Below, piece by piece: positions 25,551-34,191 of a stretch of DNA of 64,000 nucleotides. Position 1 is the stretch's first letter. Each line of letters opens with the position of its first letter. The notes under the pieces were generated by a model. That model was not told the origin of the DNA, searched no databases, and was given only the letters and a program-made list of their open reading frames with translations. The stretch lies in the NCBI RefSeq assembly GCF_000469545.1, contig NZ_KI273056.1, positions 60,749 through 124,748 of the forward strand, in the 5' to 3' direction. The position numbers were made by a program, and so were the translations under genes. The stretch is from Mitsuokella sp. oral taxon 131 str. W9106 (GTDB lineage Bacteria; Bacillota; Negativicutes; Selenomonadales; Selenomonadaceae).

Positions 25551-27035
25551 TCATCCCTTCTTCGGGAAAAAGAGGAACCGGTTTTGTTCCCCTTCCTGTT
25601 TTCCCAAGAAAGTCCCGAGCAAAAAGAGGAAGAGGGACGCGGTGATGCCGGTCACAATCGGGTGAAGCCCTGCGACCTTCAGCCCAAAATACTGCGCGGC
25701 ACAATAGACGGCCGTCCCCCCCGCCATCGAGAAAAGCGCGCCAAGACGATTCGCGCGGCGCCAGTAAAGCCCAAAGAGCAGCACCCAGAAAAACGCCGTC
25801 TCAAGCCCACCGAATGCGAACATATTAATGAGCCATATCAAGGAGGGCGGCGTGAGCGCGATGAGGAAGACGAGCGTGCCGAGACCCGCCGTCACGAGGG
25901 TAGAGAGACGGCGAAGCGTGCGCGGCTTCACCTCGCGCCCGCTCTTTTTCGCGTGATGCAAGAATACGTCCTTGACGAGCGCCGACGCCGCGACGATGAG
26001 AAGCCCCGAAATCGTCGAGATCGACGCCGCGAGCGGGCCGACGATCGCAAATCCGACGAGCGCAGGCGGCAGCGCGTGGACGATCGCCTGCGGGATGACG
26101 AAGTCGACGCCGCCGTAATCCGCCGGTGTCCCCGTGAGCACGCCGTGCGCGAGGATCCCTGTGAAATTCACGCCGATGTTCATAAAGCCGATGACGAACG
26201 TGCCGATGAGCATCGCGCGGTGCAGGGAATGCGTATCCTTGTAGCTGATGCCGCGCACGACCGACTGCGGCAGTGCGACCGTGCAGATGCCGACGAGAAG
26301 CCACTGCGTGAAATACAGCCCCACCGGCATGTTCCCGTCCGCGAGCGGCGTGAGCATGGCGGGATGCGCGGCGCGGATATGCGCTAGGATCGCGGAAAAG
26401 CCGCCGCCCGCATGGAGCACGTAGGAAAGAAGCAGCACGATGCCCGCCATCATCACGAGCGCGCAGCACGTATCCGTAAACGCGACGGCGCGAAAGCCGC
26501 CGATCGCCGTATAGAGCACGACGACGAGGCCGAAGAGCACGAGTCCCGTCCCGTAGGAATAGCCCGTCACCGTGGCAAAGAGATTCGCACCGCCGACGAA
26601 CTGCGCCGCCATCGTCCCGCAGAAAAACAGCACGATGACGAACGCCGAGAGCGCGGCAAGCGTATCCGATCCGTAGCGCGCGCGAATGAGGTCGACGACC
26701 GTCACCGCGTCGAAACGGCGCGCGAGAAGCGCGACGCGCTTGCCGAATACGCCGAGCACGAGGAAGATCGCCGTGACCTGCACGACGGCCATGTAGACCC
26801 AACCGAAGCCGACCGAAAAAGCCATGCCCGGGCCGCCGACGAACGAGCTCACCGAGCTGTACGTCGCGACCGTCGTCATCGCGAGCACGAATCCGCCGAG
26901 GTCGCGCCCGCCGATGAAGTACTGCGCGACGAAGCTGCCGTGCGCCGCGCGTCGCCGCACGAAAAGGCCGATGGCGACCATGAGCGCCATAAAGAGAAGG
27001 AGCGGCGCGAGCGCCGAGAGACGACCCTCACCCAC
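25551..27035 (-). CDS. panF: Sodium/pantothenate symporter PanF
   Basis: 494 aa, SSS family, about 13 membrane segments; E. coli PanF has 483. Motifs: FIGGRDLGGFVLAMTT near residue 40, SFVGGPG, GGANLFATVTGYS, and GFRAVAFTD of the sodium:solute signature. GTG 27035 is the start: GGAGGGGGG lies eight bases upstream and it overlaps the yhdT stop (27028-27030). The frame upstream of it is shadow sequence. Its pairing with YhdT is the classic yhdT-panF arrangement, which supports pantothenate as substrate. Confidence 0.9.
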   Translation of the reverse strand: MGEGRLSALAPLLLFMALMVAIGLFVRRRAAHGSFVAQYFIGGRDLGGFVLAMTTVATYSSVSSFVGGPGMAFSVGFGWVYMAVVQVTAIFLVLGVFGKRVALLARRFDAVTVVDLIRARYGSDTLAALSAFVIVLFFCGTMAAQFVGGANLFATVTGYSYGTGLVLFGLVVVLYTAIGGFRAVAFTDTCCALVMMAGIVLLLSYVLHAGGGFSAILAHIRAAHPAMLTPLADGNMPVGLYFTQWLLVGICTVALPQSVVRGISYKDTHSLHRAMLIGTFVIGFMNIGVNFTGILAHGVLTGTPADYGGVDFVIPQAIVHALPPALVGFAIVGPLAASISTISGLLIVAASALVKDVFLHHAKKSGREVKPRTLRRLSTLVTAGLGTLVFLIALTPPSLIWLINMFAFGGLETAFFWVLLFGLYWRRANRLGALFSMAGGTAVYCAAQYFGLKVAGLHPIVTGITASLFLFLLGTFLGKQEGEQNRFLFFPKKG

Positions 27036-27282
27036 GAGGACCGCCCCCCTCCAGATCCATGTCGCAAAAGACGATGCGGACGAGCACGGCGACGCCTGCC
27101 ACGGCGAAGAGCCAAAAGCCGACCGTCGACGTCCATACCCAAAGGGGCAGGCCAAAAAGCTCCACATCGACCTGCGCAAGCCCGAATCCCAGAAGGATCC
27201 ACGCGGCGATCAGCACAAGAAGCAGCAGCCCTGTGGCCGCTGCTTCTTTTCGTACCTGCCGGTACTTCTCATAATCATTCAT
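27028..27282 (-). CDS. yhdT: YhdT family (DUF997) small membrane protein
   Basis: 84 aa, two membrane segments (TGLLLLVLIAAWILL; WVWTSTVGFWLFAVAGV), N-terminus charged (MNDYEKYRQVRKEA). Start ATG 27282 has GGAGG upstream. It precedes and overlaps panF by 8 bp, a conserved pairing. YhdT is thought to assist or accompany PanF; its mechanism is unknown. Confidence 0.88.
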   Translation of the reverse strand: MNDYEKYRQVRKEAAATGLLLLVLIAAWILLGFGLAQVDVELFGLPLWVWTSTVGFWLFAVAGVAVLVRIVFCDMDLEGGGPRG

Positions 27283-27376
27283 TTTTATGCCTCCTTGTAC
27301 AGTCGCGCCCGAATCAGCGCGTACCGTCAAGGAGAATCATAGCACAGGAATGCCCCTTCGTCCATAGGCAAATGTG

Positions 27377-27883
27377 CTACATGACCTCCCCGTTCATCCC
27401 GTCGGGATATTCCCGCTGATAGATCTGTCGGAATGCCCGCTTGAACATGAAGTAAGCGAAGGCGTGATACCTGCGGATGTATTCCATATAGCCGTGCTCC
27501 TTGATATACTTCCGTACCCCGGTGCTCGTATAGTAAGGGATGGGCGTCCAATTCGTGCCGTCCTGCGAGCACTGCAGCATTTTCCCATCGTTCACCAAGC
27601 GGTAGCAGCGCGTTTTGTAGGAACTGTGGTTGCCCTCCACATCCGCAAGGATCGATACATAGCCAACCGCGTAGTAGTAGTCGCCGTCCTCCTGCCGCAC
27701 CGTGCACGAGGAGAGATCGAGGTACTCAAAGGAGTTCGCGTGCGAGTAAGTGAGCGGGTAGTTCGGGTCGCCGTCCAGCGGGTCGGAAAGCCCGAACGCC
27801 GCCTCCGCGCGCGGCAGGAAGATTCCGCCTGCTGCCAAAAACACAGCGAGCAGGAGGGCGGCAAGGCATGGATGCTTTCGCAT
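27377..27883 (-). CDS. Secreted protein of unknown function
   Basis: 168 aa. Signal peptide (MRKHPCLAALLLAVFLAAG) with a likely cleavage after AEA near residue 28. The mature part of about 140 residues is Tyr-rich, with two cysteines (SSCTVR and TRCYRL) that could pair, blocks EDGDYYYAVGYVSILADV and CSQDGTNW, and a C-terminal amphipathic helix. The start has AAAGGAGG upstream. Proteins of this pattern occur in Negativicutes as uncharacterised secreted proteins; I do not recognise a named family. It is monocistronic. Confidence 0.75.
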   Translation of the reverse strand: MRKHPCLAALLLAVFLAAGGIFLPRAEAAFGLSDPLDGDPNYPLTYSHANSFEYLDLSSCTVRQEDGDYYYAVGYVSILADVEGNHSSYKTRCYRLVNDGKMLQCSQDGTNWTPIPYYTSTGVRKYIKEHGYMEYIRRYHAFAYFMFKRAFRQIYQREYPDGMNGEVM

Positions 27884-28037
27884 GGGGATTCCTCCTTTTT
27901 GCTTCTGAATTTGCTTCCTTAATCGTATTTCTTTCGGATCCTTCTTCTGAATCGTTCTATATTTCTATTTCGCGAGAAATGAGCAAAAATCCTCCCCAAG
28001 ATACGAGAGATACGAGCCGAAGAAGCAAGGCACGCAG

Positions 28038-28063
28038 AAAAAAGCCCTGCCTTTTGACAGGAC
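28038..28063 (-). terminator. Terminator of the murI / EIIC-EIID operon
   Basis: Minus strand: GTCCTGTC pairs with GGCAGGGC (8 bp, two G-U), loop AAAA, followed by TTTTTT. Confidence 0.75.
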
Positions 28064-28098
28064 TTTATGGCTTTATGGCTTTAGCCTTCAGCCTCACG

Positions 28099-29745
28099 TC
28101 ATGCAAAGAGACCGGCCGCGTAGCCGACGATACCAAGGGCAAAGAGCCCGCAGATGAGGATGAGCGGGTTGACGCCCTTCTTCAGGAAGTACATGCACGC
28201 GAACGTCATCAGGAGCGGAACGATGCCCGGCATGAGGCTGTCAAGGATCGACTGCACGGTCGTGGCGATGACTTCGCCCCTGCTGTCCGTGTACGTCGAG
28301 AGAACGAGCGGCATGTTGACGGTCGTCCACTTCGCGACGAGTGCGCCCATGACGAGAAGGCCGAGGACGGAAGATCCCTCCGTGAGGCAGCGCATCTTGT
28401 TCCCGCCCATCTCGTCGACGAGCTCCGTGCCTTTGGCATAGCCGTACATGACACCGTACCAATTCGTCAGCAAGCGGATGAGGTTGAATGCGACGAAGAA
28501 CAGCAAGGGGCCGACGATGCTGCCCGTCAATGCGATGCCTGCGCCGAGTGCGGCGAGGACGGGGCGCAGCGTTCCCCAAAAAATCGGATCGCCGACGCCG
28601 GCGAGTGGCCCGATGAGACCGACCTTGACGCCGGAGATCGCCGCATTGCTGATGGCCGCGCCGACTGCCTTCTTTTCCTCCATCGCGGCGATGATGCCCA
28701 TGATCGGCGTCGCGAGGAACGGCTGCGTGTTGAAGAATTCGAGGTGGCGCTGCAAGGATTCCCGGTACGCTTGGGGGTCATCCTTGTAGACCCTCCTGAG
28801 CGCCGGGATCATCGAAACGCAGAAGCCGATCGCCTGCATGCGCTCGAAGTTGAAGGAGCCGGACAGGAAGTTGGACCGGATAAAAACGGAAATCAGATCG
28901 CCCTTGGATACTTTCCTATCCATCGCGCCGCCCCCTTGCACCCAATCCGAATCGCCGCTATCGTCAACGGCATCAACGGCATTTCCCGTGCCGCCGCCCG
29001 GATCCTGCGCAGCGGGATCGCGCGCAAGCCCCTTGATGTGGAAGTACGCGCAGATGAGGCCGACCGCGCCGATGCCGATGAGGTTGACGTTCGTGAAGAC
29101 GGCGAGCAGGAAGCCGAGGAGAAAATACGGCATGAATGGCGTTGCGTTCATCTTGTTGATGACCATCGCATAGCCGACGACGACGATGAAGCCGCCCGAG
29201 ACCTGCAGCCCGCGCGTGATGACCTCTGGGATGGAGCCGAGCATGGCATGGACTGGATCCGTGCCGGCGACGAGCGCGACGATGGCAGCAGGAACGGCGA
29301 CGCGGATCGCCTGCAGGAAAAGGCCTGCGGCATGGCACATCTCGATGCCAGACGCGCTGCCCTGAAGGGCGAACCGATCGGCGAGATGCTGGAAGAAGAC
29401 CGTGACCGTGCGGACGAAGATCGTGAGCGCCTGGCCTGCCGCTGCGAGCGGAACGGCGAGCGCGATGCCCGCACCGATGCTCTGGTGCCCGGCGATGACG
29501 AGGATCGTCGAGACGACGGATGCGAGTGCGGCGTCCGGCGCCATGGCAGCACCGGCATTCATCCAGCCGAGTGCGAGCATTTCGAGCGTGCCGCCGAGGA
29601 GGATGCCCGTCGTCATGTCGCCGAGCACAAGCCCCGTGAGCGTGCAGGCAACGAGCGGACGGTGGAACTGCGCTTCATCGAGGACAGAGCCCATGCCCGC
29701 GATAGCCGCGACGACGATGAGCAGGATAAAGGAAACGGATGTCAT
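28099..29745 (-). CDS. Mannose-family PTS permease, EIIC and EIID fused
   Basis: 548 aa. Residues 1-245 match ManY/EIIC (GMGSVLDEAQFHRPL, GDMTTGILLGGTLEMLALGW, GHQSIGAGIAL). Residues 275-548 match ManZ/EIID (SGSFNFERMQAIGFC, HLEFFNTQPF, GPLAGVGDPIFWGT, NWYGVMYGY). A Gly/Asp linker joins them. These are normally two proteins. An internal ATG in the linker (MDRKVSKG) has AAGGGGG upstream and could also yield free EIID. No EIIA or EIIB is encoded nearby, so phosphotransfer proteins must come from elsewhere. The start lies 13 bp after murI, its ribosome site overlapping the murI stop. Confidence 0.88.
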   Translation of the reverse strand: MTSVSFILLIVVAAIAGMGSVLDEAQFHRPLVACTLTGLVLGDMTTGILLGGTLEMLALGWMNAGAAMAPDAALASVVSTILVIAGHQSIGAGIALAVPLAAAGQALTIFVRTVTVFFQHLADRFALQGSASGIEMCHAAGLFLQAIRVAVPAAIVALVAGTDPVHAMLGSIPEVITRGLQVSGGFIVVVGYAMVINKMNATPFMPYFLLGFLLAVFTNVNLIGIGAVGLICAYFHIKGLARDPAAQDPGGGTGNAVDAVDDSGDSDWVQGGGAMDRKVSKGDLISVFIRSNFLSGSFNFERMQAIGFCVSMIPALRRVYKDDPQAYRESLQRHLEFFNTQPFLATPIMGIIAAMEEKKAVGAAISNAAISGVKVGLIGPLAGVGDPIFWGTLRPVLAALGAGIALTGSIVGPLLFFVAFNLIRLLTNWYGVMYGYAKGTELVDEMGGNKMRCLTEGSSVLGLLVMGALVAKWTTVNMPLVLSTYTDSRGEVIATTVQSILDSLMPGIVPLLMTFACMYFLKKGVNPLILICGLFALGIVGYAAGLFA

Positions 29746-29758
29746 ACATTACCCCTCC

Positions 29759-30544
29759 TTATGCAAGCGCGTAAACTTCGTCGAGCCGCTTCATGCAGCG
29801 CGCGATATGCGCAAGCGTTGCTTCATCCGTCACGGGACGCCCGGAATAGTAGCAGCGCGTCCTGCTCTCGCCCGCTTGCGGAAGCGCCGCCTCGCCGCCC
29901 AGCTCGTGGATGAGCTCGCGCACTGCGCCCGCGTTGCCGTCAACGAAGCAGACATTTGTGGGCAGGAGCGCGCGAAGCGTATCCTTGAAGTAATTGAAAT
30001 GCGTGCAGCCGAGCACAAAGGCGCTGTAGTCCTCGAGCCGGAACGGCGCGAGCGCCTCCCGCAGGTAGCCCGTGACGCTTTCCGAACGAAATTCCTCGCG
30101 CTCGGCGAACGTCACGAGGCGCGGCAGCGCGATGCAGTCGACGAGATGGCGATGGTCGATGCGGGAGAGCAGCAGGCGGAGCTTCTCGCCCTTGACCGTC
30201 ACGGGCGTCGCCGCGACGAGCACGCGGCGGCTTCCATCGAGGTCGAGCGCGCGCTTGACCGCAGGCTCCATGCCGATGATGGGAATCGCATAGCGGCGGC
30301 GCATGTCCGCGATCGCGACAGACGTCGCCGTGTTGCACGCGGCGACGATCGCGTCCGCACCCTCGCCGACGAGAAAGTCGAATGCCTCCGTCACGTAGCG
30401 CAGGATATCGGCGCGGCTCTTTTCGCCGTACGGCACGTGATCCTCGTCGGCGTAAAAAAGAAAGTCGGCGCACGGGATGGCCTTTCGTGCATGGTGCAGG
30501 ACGGAAAGCCCGCCCAGCCCCGAATCAAAAAACGCGATCTTCAA
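29759..30544 (-). CDS. murI: Glutamate racemase
   Basis: Makes D-glutamate for peptidoglycan; 261 aa, the usual length. FFDSGLGGLSVL at the N-terminus, first catalytic Cys in VAACNTATS (about residue 70), second in VLGCTHFNY (about 180). First gene of a unit with the EIIC-EIID fusion; the functional link is not obvious. Confidence 0.95.
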   Translation of the reverse strand: MKIAFFDSGLGGLSVLHHARKAIPCADFLFYADEDHVPYGEKSRADILRYVTEAFDFLVGEGADAIVAACNTATSVAIADMRRRYAIPIIGMEPAVKRALDLDGSRRVLVAATPVTVKGEKLRLLLSRIDHRHLVDCIALPRLVTFAEREEFRSESVTGYLREALAPFRLEDYSAFVLGCTHFNYFKDTLRALLPTNVCFVDGNAGAVRELIHELGGEAALPQAGESRTRCYYSGRPVTDEATLAHIARCMKRLDEVYALA

Positions 30545-30580
30545 TTCCTACCCCTCCCAAGGGACCCCATACTGGCAGCT

Positions 30581-31717
30581 TCATTTCCTCCGCACTTCGC
30601 CAAAGCCGCTTCCCCCTGCTTCAGAAACCGGCTCTATGGGCGGATGCGCTTTCAGCCAAGACGACCAAGACGTCCGATAGCCGTCCGCATAGCACGCCTG
30701 CACGTACTGGTAAAAATGTGCCATCATGCGAACCTTCTCTTCGTAATACGGCGTCTTCCAATCGGCATCGCTTCCCGCCTCGATGGGATAAGCGCCGTAA
30801 TAAAACCCGCCGATCTCATGCTCGCGGCAGAGGATGTCGCCGAGCGGGACGCCCGGATTTCTCATCATGTCGGTCATGACCATAAATGCCGTCGTGCGCC
30901 CGACGCCCGCCTCGCAGTGAAAGTGAAGCCATGCATCCTTCGGCACGGTGCGGTAAAAGCGAATGAATCGGTCGATCTCTTCCGCGCTCGGCCATACGTG
31001 ATCGGTCGCCGTGATGCGGACGTAGCGCATGCCTGCCGCCTCGGCGACCTCCCGCTCCGTCGCATAGCGCATGACGCGGCGCACCGTGCCACCTTTCGGG
31101 AGCTTGTGCTTATCGAGCGGGGCGATGTACGCCGTGTGGCCACACGCTGCCCGCAGGCGGCGGCGCTCGTCGGCGCGCACGGCGCCGTGGCTCTTGCCGA
31201 TGTTTGCCCAGTCGCGCCGCCCGTACCAGCTCACGGGAATATCGTCGAGAAATCCGTGCGATTCCTGCCGCAGGTCGACGTCGTAGATCGGCCCTGCCGT
31301 CTTTTCGCGCAGTTTTGCCACGACGTTCTTAAGCTGCGCAGGCGTAAAAGCGGCACTGCCCGAAATCGAAAGGGAATCCAGCCCCTCACGCGACGGCACA
31401 TAGCCCGCTGCGAGATGAAACCGCTTCGCAGGCGCATGAAAGGCGTCCTGCGCCGTGCGGAAATGGCGGGGGAGCTCCGTCTTCCCCGCACTGTCGAGAC
31501 GCCAGACGAAGCCCTCAAAATCGCGCGGATCTATCGCCTGAAGGATGCCCTCTGCCTGCATGCCCTCTGCCTGCATGCCCTCTGCCTGCACATCCGCCTT
31601 CTCATGAGCAGACGCATCCGCCGCATCCGCCGCGCCCTGCGCGCCCATGCAAAGCGCACCGGCAAAAAGCAGCACGCCGGCGACGCGGACTGCCCCTTTT
31701 CCAGAAAACTCCATCAT
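30581..31717 (-). CDS. PTP-like inositol polyphosphatase (cysteine phytase), secreted
   Basis: Exported enzyme that removes phosphates from phytate, 378 aa. Signal peptide with core [17 protein letters not shown]. The catalytic P-loop [10 protein letters not shown] (about residue 270) has the invariant Cys and Arg. The following blocks [14 protein letters not shown] and [13 protein letters not shown] closely follow the PTP-like phytases of Selenomonas ruminantium and Mitsuokella. The presumed general-acid Asp lies in TATDHVWPS. Start ATG 31717 (a second ATG follows) has GAGGAGGG 6 bases upstream. A 15-bp tandem repeat encodes three MQAEG units just after the signal peptide, forming a linker. 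Confidence 0.94.
   Translation of the reverse strand: MMEFSGKGAVRVAGVLLFAGALCMGAQGAADAADASAHEKADVQAEGMQAEGMQAEGILQAIDPRDFEGFVWRLDSAGKTELPRHFRTAQDAFHAPAKRFHLAAGYVPSREGLDSLSISGSAAFTPAQLKNVVAKLREKTAGPIYDVDLRQESHGFLDDIPVSWYGRRDWANIGKSHGAVRADERRRLRAACGHTAYIAPLDKHKLPKGGTVRRVMRYATEREVAEAAGMRYVRITATDHVWPSAEEIDRFIRFYRTVPKDAWLHFHCEAGVGRTTAFMVMTDMMRNPGVPLGDILCREHEIGGFYYGAYPIEAGSDADWKTPYYEEKVRMMAHFYQYVQACYADGYRTSWSSWLKAHPPIEPVSEAGGSGFGEVRRK
31550..31595 (-). repeat. Coding tandem repeat in the phytase gene (MQAEG x3)
   Basis: Three 15-bp units in tandem near the 5' end of the phytase gene, encoding MQAEG each. Such in-frame repeats can change number by slippage and alter the linker length. Confidence 0.75.
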
Positions 31718-31781
31718 CTGAAACCCTCCTCTTTGCTGTCGCACCGCTCGATGCCGTCCGCAGCGAGCAAAACACATGCTC

Positions 31782-31829
31782 TATTATAGCACATATAGCG
31801 CACAATCCGAAATACGGCGTGCTATAATA
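31782..31829. promoter_or_regulatory. Symmetric divergent promoters of phytase and comF
   Basis: TATTATAGCAC (31782-31792) and GTGCTATAATA (31819-31829) form a perfect 11-bp inverted repeat. Each half holds an extended TGC-TATAAT -10 box pointing outward, one to the phytase gene and one to comF. One DNA-binding protein could contact both halves. CGTATTTCG occurs in several copies nearby (31808-31866). Confidence 0.65.
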
Positions 31830-31879
31830 AACGCATCCCCGTATTTCGTATCCTCGTATTTCGTAAAAGAAGGATCGCT

Positions 31880-32530
31880 ATGGCTCATTCCCCCGTATCA
31901 CTCCTCCTCGACTTTCTGTTCCCGCCGCGCTGTCCGCTCTGCCGCGCCTACGTAGAAACGCGCGGCACGCTCTGCGCGGCCTGCCGCCAAATGGTCCTGC
32001 GGCCGCACCGCCTCGCGCTGCCGCCCGCACTCGCCGCCATCGTGCACGAAGCATGGGCAGTCGCGCCGTACCACGAAGGGCTGCAGCCGGTCATCCGCGC
32101 GCTCAAGTACGGAAGGAAGCGCGCCCTCCTCCCCGCCTTTCACACGCTCCTTGCCGCCGGCTTGCCGCTTCTGCGTGCCGACTTCGCCGTTCCCGTTCCG
32201 CTTCACGCCGCGCGCGAACGCGAGCGCGGCTTCAACCAAGCGGAGGCGATCTTTCATGCCTACCTCGCAGCGCAGCAGATCCCCATCCTCCGCGCCCTTG
32301 CCCGCACGAGACCCACCCCGCCGCTCTACGGGCTCGCTCCGCACGAACGCAAAGCGGCGCTTCGCGGCGCATTTGCCCTTGCGGAGCCCATCGCGATCCG
32401 CGGCAGGCACATCCTCCTCATCGACGACATCCTGACGACAGGCGCGACGCTCACCGCCTGCGCCCATCTGCTGAAGAAAGGCGGCGCCGCGCGGATCGAT
32501 CTGCTCGTTCTCGCGAGCGACCACGCGTAA
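31880..32530 (+). CDS. comF: ComF-family phosphoribosyltransferase-like protein
   Basis: 216 aa. N-terminal zinc ribbon (CPLC and CAAC, 14 residues apart) and a phosphoribosyltransferase fold with the PRPP loop LLIDDILTTGATL near residue 180. ComF proteins are needed for natural transformation in Gram-positives and are related to GntX. The start has AAGGATCGCT upstream. It is divergent from the phytase gene with a shared symmetric promoter region. Confidence 0.88.
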   Translation: MAHSPVSLLLDFLFPPRCPLCRAYVETRGTLCAACRQMVLRPHRLALPPALAAIVHEAWAVAPYHEGLQPVIRALKYGRKRALLPAFHTLLAAGLPLLRADFAVPVPLHAARERERGFNQAEAIFHAYLAAQQIPILRALARTRPTPPLYGLAPHERKAALRGAFALAEPIAIRGRHILLIDDILTTGATLTACAHLLKKGGAARIDLLVLASDHA

Positions 32531-32577
32531 CCATAGCGCAAAAACAAGAGCGGCATCCCTGCCTCGCAAATAAAAAC

Positions 32578-32642
32578 CCATGGCTTTTCTTCCTCGTAAA
32601 ATGGATTTGACACACAAAATACGAAAAGAAGAATTGCCATGG
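32578..32642. repeat. Imperfect inverted repeat at the edge of the sugar island
   Basis: CCATGGCTTTTCTTC at the left faces GAAGAATTGCCATGG at the right, across about 35 bp. It lies between comF and the 3' end of the xylB operon, where base composition changes. It could be a degenerate terminator or a trace of insertion. Confidence 0.35.
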
Positions 32643-32682
32643 ATTCATTGCAAACTGCCATAGAACCAAAGCAAAAAGAATA

Positions 32683-34185
32683 TTACGATGTCATCTCCGA
32701 CAAAATGCGATAGTCTTCTTTCACATCTTGGTAGATTTTCTGATATAATCCATACCCCTTCTGATAATATGCCACATCCCTTGGGTTCGGTTGCTTCATC
32801 GTATCTGCAAAACCCACGCAGCTACATGCCTGATCGATGGATGAATACGCGCCTACGCCAACCGCTGCCAAAATGGCGGCTCCCAGCGCTCCATTTTCCG
32901 CATAATCATCAGCCAAGACCTTGCAATTATACATATTGGCCAAAATGCTTCTCCACAGCTTGCTTCCAGCGCCACCGCCACAAACCTTCATAGAAGAGAA
33001 CGCGATTCCCATATGCTCAAAAACCGCATGGCAATCCTTCAAGGAATAGGATACGCCTTCCAAAATGGAGCGAATTACATCCCCGCGCGTATGAATCCCT
33101 GACAATCCAAAAAACATACCACGCGCATACGAATCCAGGATTGGCGATCGCTCTCCCATAAGATAGGGAAAATAGAGCAGACGGTTCGCGCCGCATGGCG
33201 ATGCCTCTGCTTCGCGCATAGCTTGGGATACCGATATTTCGCCTTTAAGCACTTTTGTCAAAAACCAGCGCAAAGACTCGCCAGCGGACAACGTGCACCC
33301 CATGGTAATCCACGCATTCGGCACGGCATGGCAAAACGTATGCACGCGCCCTTCCTTATCAATACGCGGTGCATCCGTATGCGTCAGCAATACGCCGGAT
33401 GTGCCGATTGTCGTAAAAGCGCGTCCTGCTTTTATCGTCCCCGTGCCAATTGCCGCCGCCGCATTGTCCCCTGCCCCGCCAACGACCGGCGTTCCCTCTG
33501 CCAATCCGAAATATCTTGCCGCCTCTGCTGTAACGTATCCCGTAATCGCCACAGATTCATGCAGCTTCGGCAACCACTCCGGGCGGATTTCCAGTCGCTC
33601 TAAAATTTCAGCGGACCACTGACGAGCGGGAACATCCAAAAGCTGCATGCCGCTTGCATCCGACACTTCCGTATCATAACGATTGGTGAGCAACAGACGC
33701 AAATAATCTTTCGGCAGCAAGATATGGGAGCATCGCGCATAAATTGCAGGCTCGTTTTTTCTTACCCAAAGAATCTTTGATGCCGTAAACCCCGGAAGCG
33801 CTGGATTTGCCGTAGTTGCTATTAACGCATTTTTCCCGATTCGCTCTGTCATTTCCTCGCATTCAGCAACCGATCGCTGGTCACACCAAAGGACAGCAGG
33901 ACGCAATACATTGTTTTCTGCGTCCAACATGACCAAGCCATGCATTTGCCCTGACATGCCTATGCCAATGAAATCGGATGCATCGATCTTGCCTTCACGC
34001 ATTGCCTGGGAAATGGCATTTTTTGCCGCTTTCTTCCATTCAAGCGGATTCTGTTCTGCCCAGCCATTTCTCGGTTGGTCCAGCGCATAACTGGAATTTC
34101 CCTTTGCTGCAACATGAAACGCCCGATCAAAAATAACCGCCTTTGTATTCGATGTGCCTATATCAATGCCGAGAAAATACTCCAT
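32683..34185 (-). CDS. xylB: FGGY-family carbohydrate kinase, xylulokinase-like
   Basis: 500 aa, usual XylB length. ATP-dependent phosphorylation of D-xylulose to xylulose 5-phosphate is the family role. Motifs: GIDIGTSNTKAV at residues 5-16, MSGQMHGLV (about 77) typical of XylB, GGAGDNAAAAIG with the catalytic Asp (about 237), and CGGGAGSKLWRSILA. The start has GGGAGGTG upstream and lies 6 bp after the isomerase stop. Last gene of the sugar operon. A lyxose-type isomerase directly upstream would supply D-xylulose. Confidence 0.88.
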   Translation of the reverse strand: MEYFLGIDIGTSNTKAVIFDRAFHVAAKGNSSYALDQPRNGWAEQNPLEWKKAAKNAISQAMREGKIDASDFIGIGMSGQMHGLVMLDAENNVLRPAVLWCDQRSVAECEEMTERIGKNALIATTANPALPGFTASKILWVRKNEPAIYARCSHILLPKDYLRLLLTNRYDTEVSDASGMQLLDVPARQWSAEILERLEIRPEWLPKLHESVAITGYVTAEAARYFGLAEGTPVVGGAGDNAAAAIGTGTIKAGRAFTTIGTSGVLLTHTDAPRIDKEGRVHTFCHAVPNAWITMGCTLSAGESLRWFLTKVLKGEISVSQAMREAEASPCGANRLLYFPYLMGERSPILDSYARGMFFGLSGIHTRGDVIRSILEGVSYSLKDCHAVFEHMGIAFSSMKVCGGGAGSKLWRSILANMYNCKVLADDYAENGALGAAILAAVGVGAYSSIDQACSCVGFADTMKQPNPRDVAYYQKGYGLYQKIYQDVKEDYRILSEMTS

Positions 34186-34191
34186 TGCGTA

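Noticed and set aside
27868..29913. Long plus-strand open frame (about 681 aa)
   Set aside because: Antisense to the EIIC-EIID fusion; highly charged, repetitive shadow sequence without a ribosome site.
31550..31595. Possible CRISPR-like repeat
   Set aside because: The units are contiguous 15-bp coding repeats in frame, without spacers.
29402..31789. Long plus-strand open frame (about 795 aa)
   Set aside because: Runs antisense through the EIIC-EIID, murI and phytase genes, all of which carry intact catalytic motifs.
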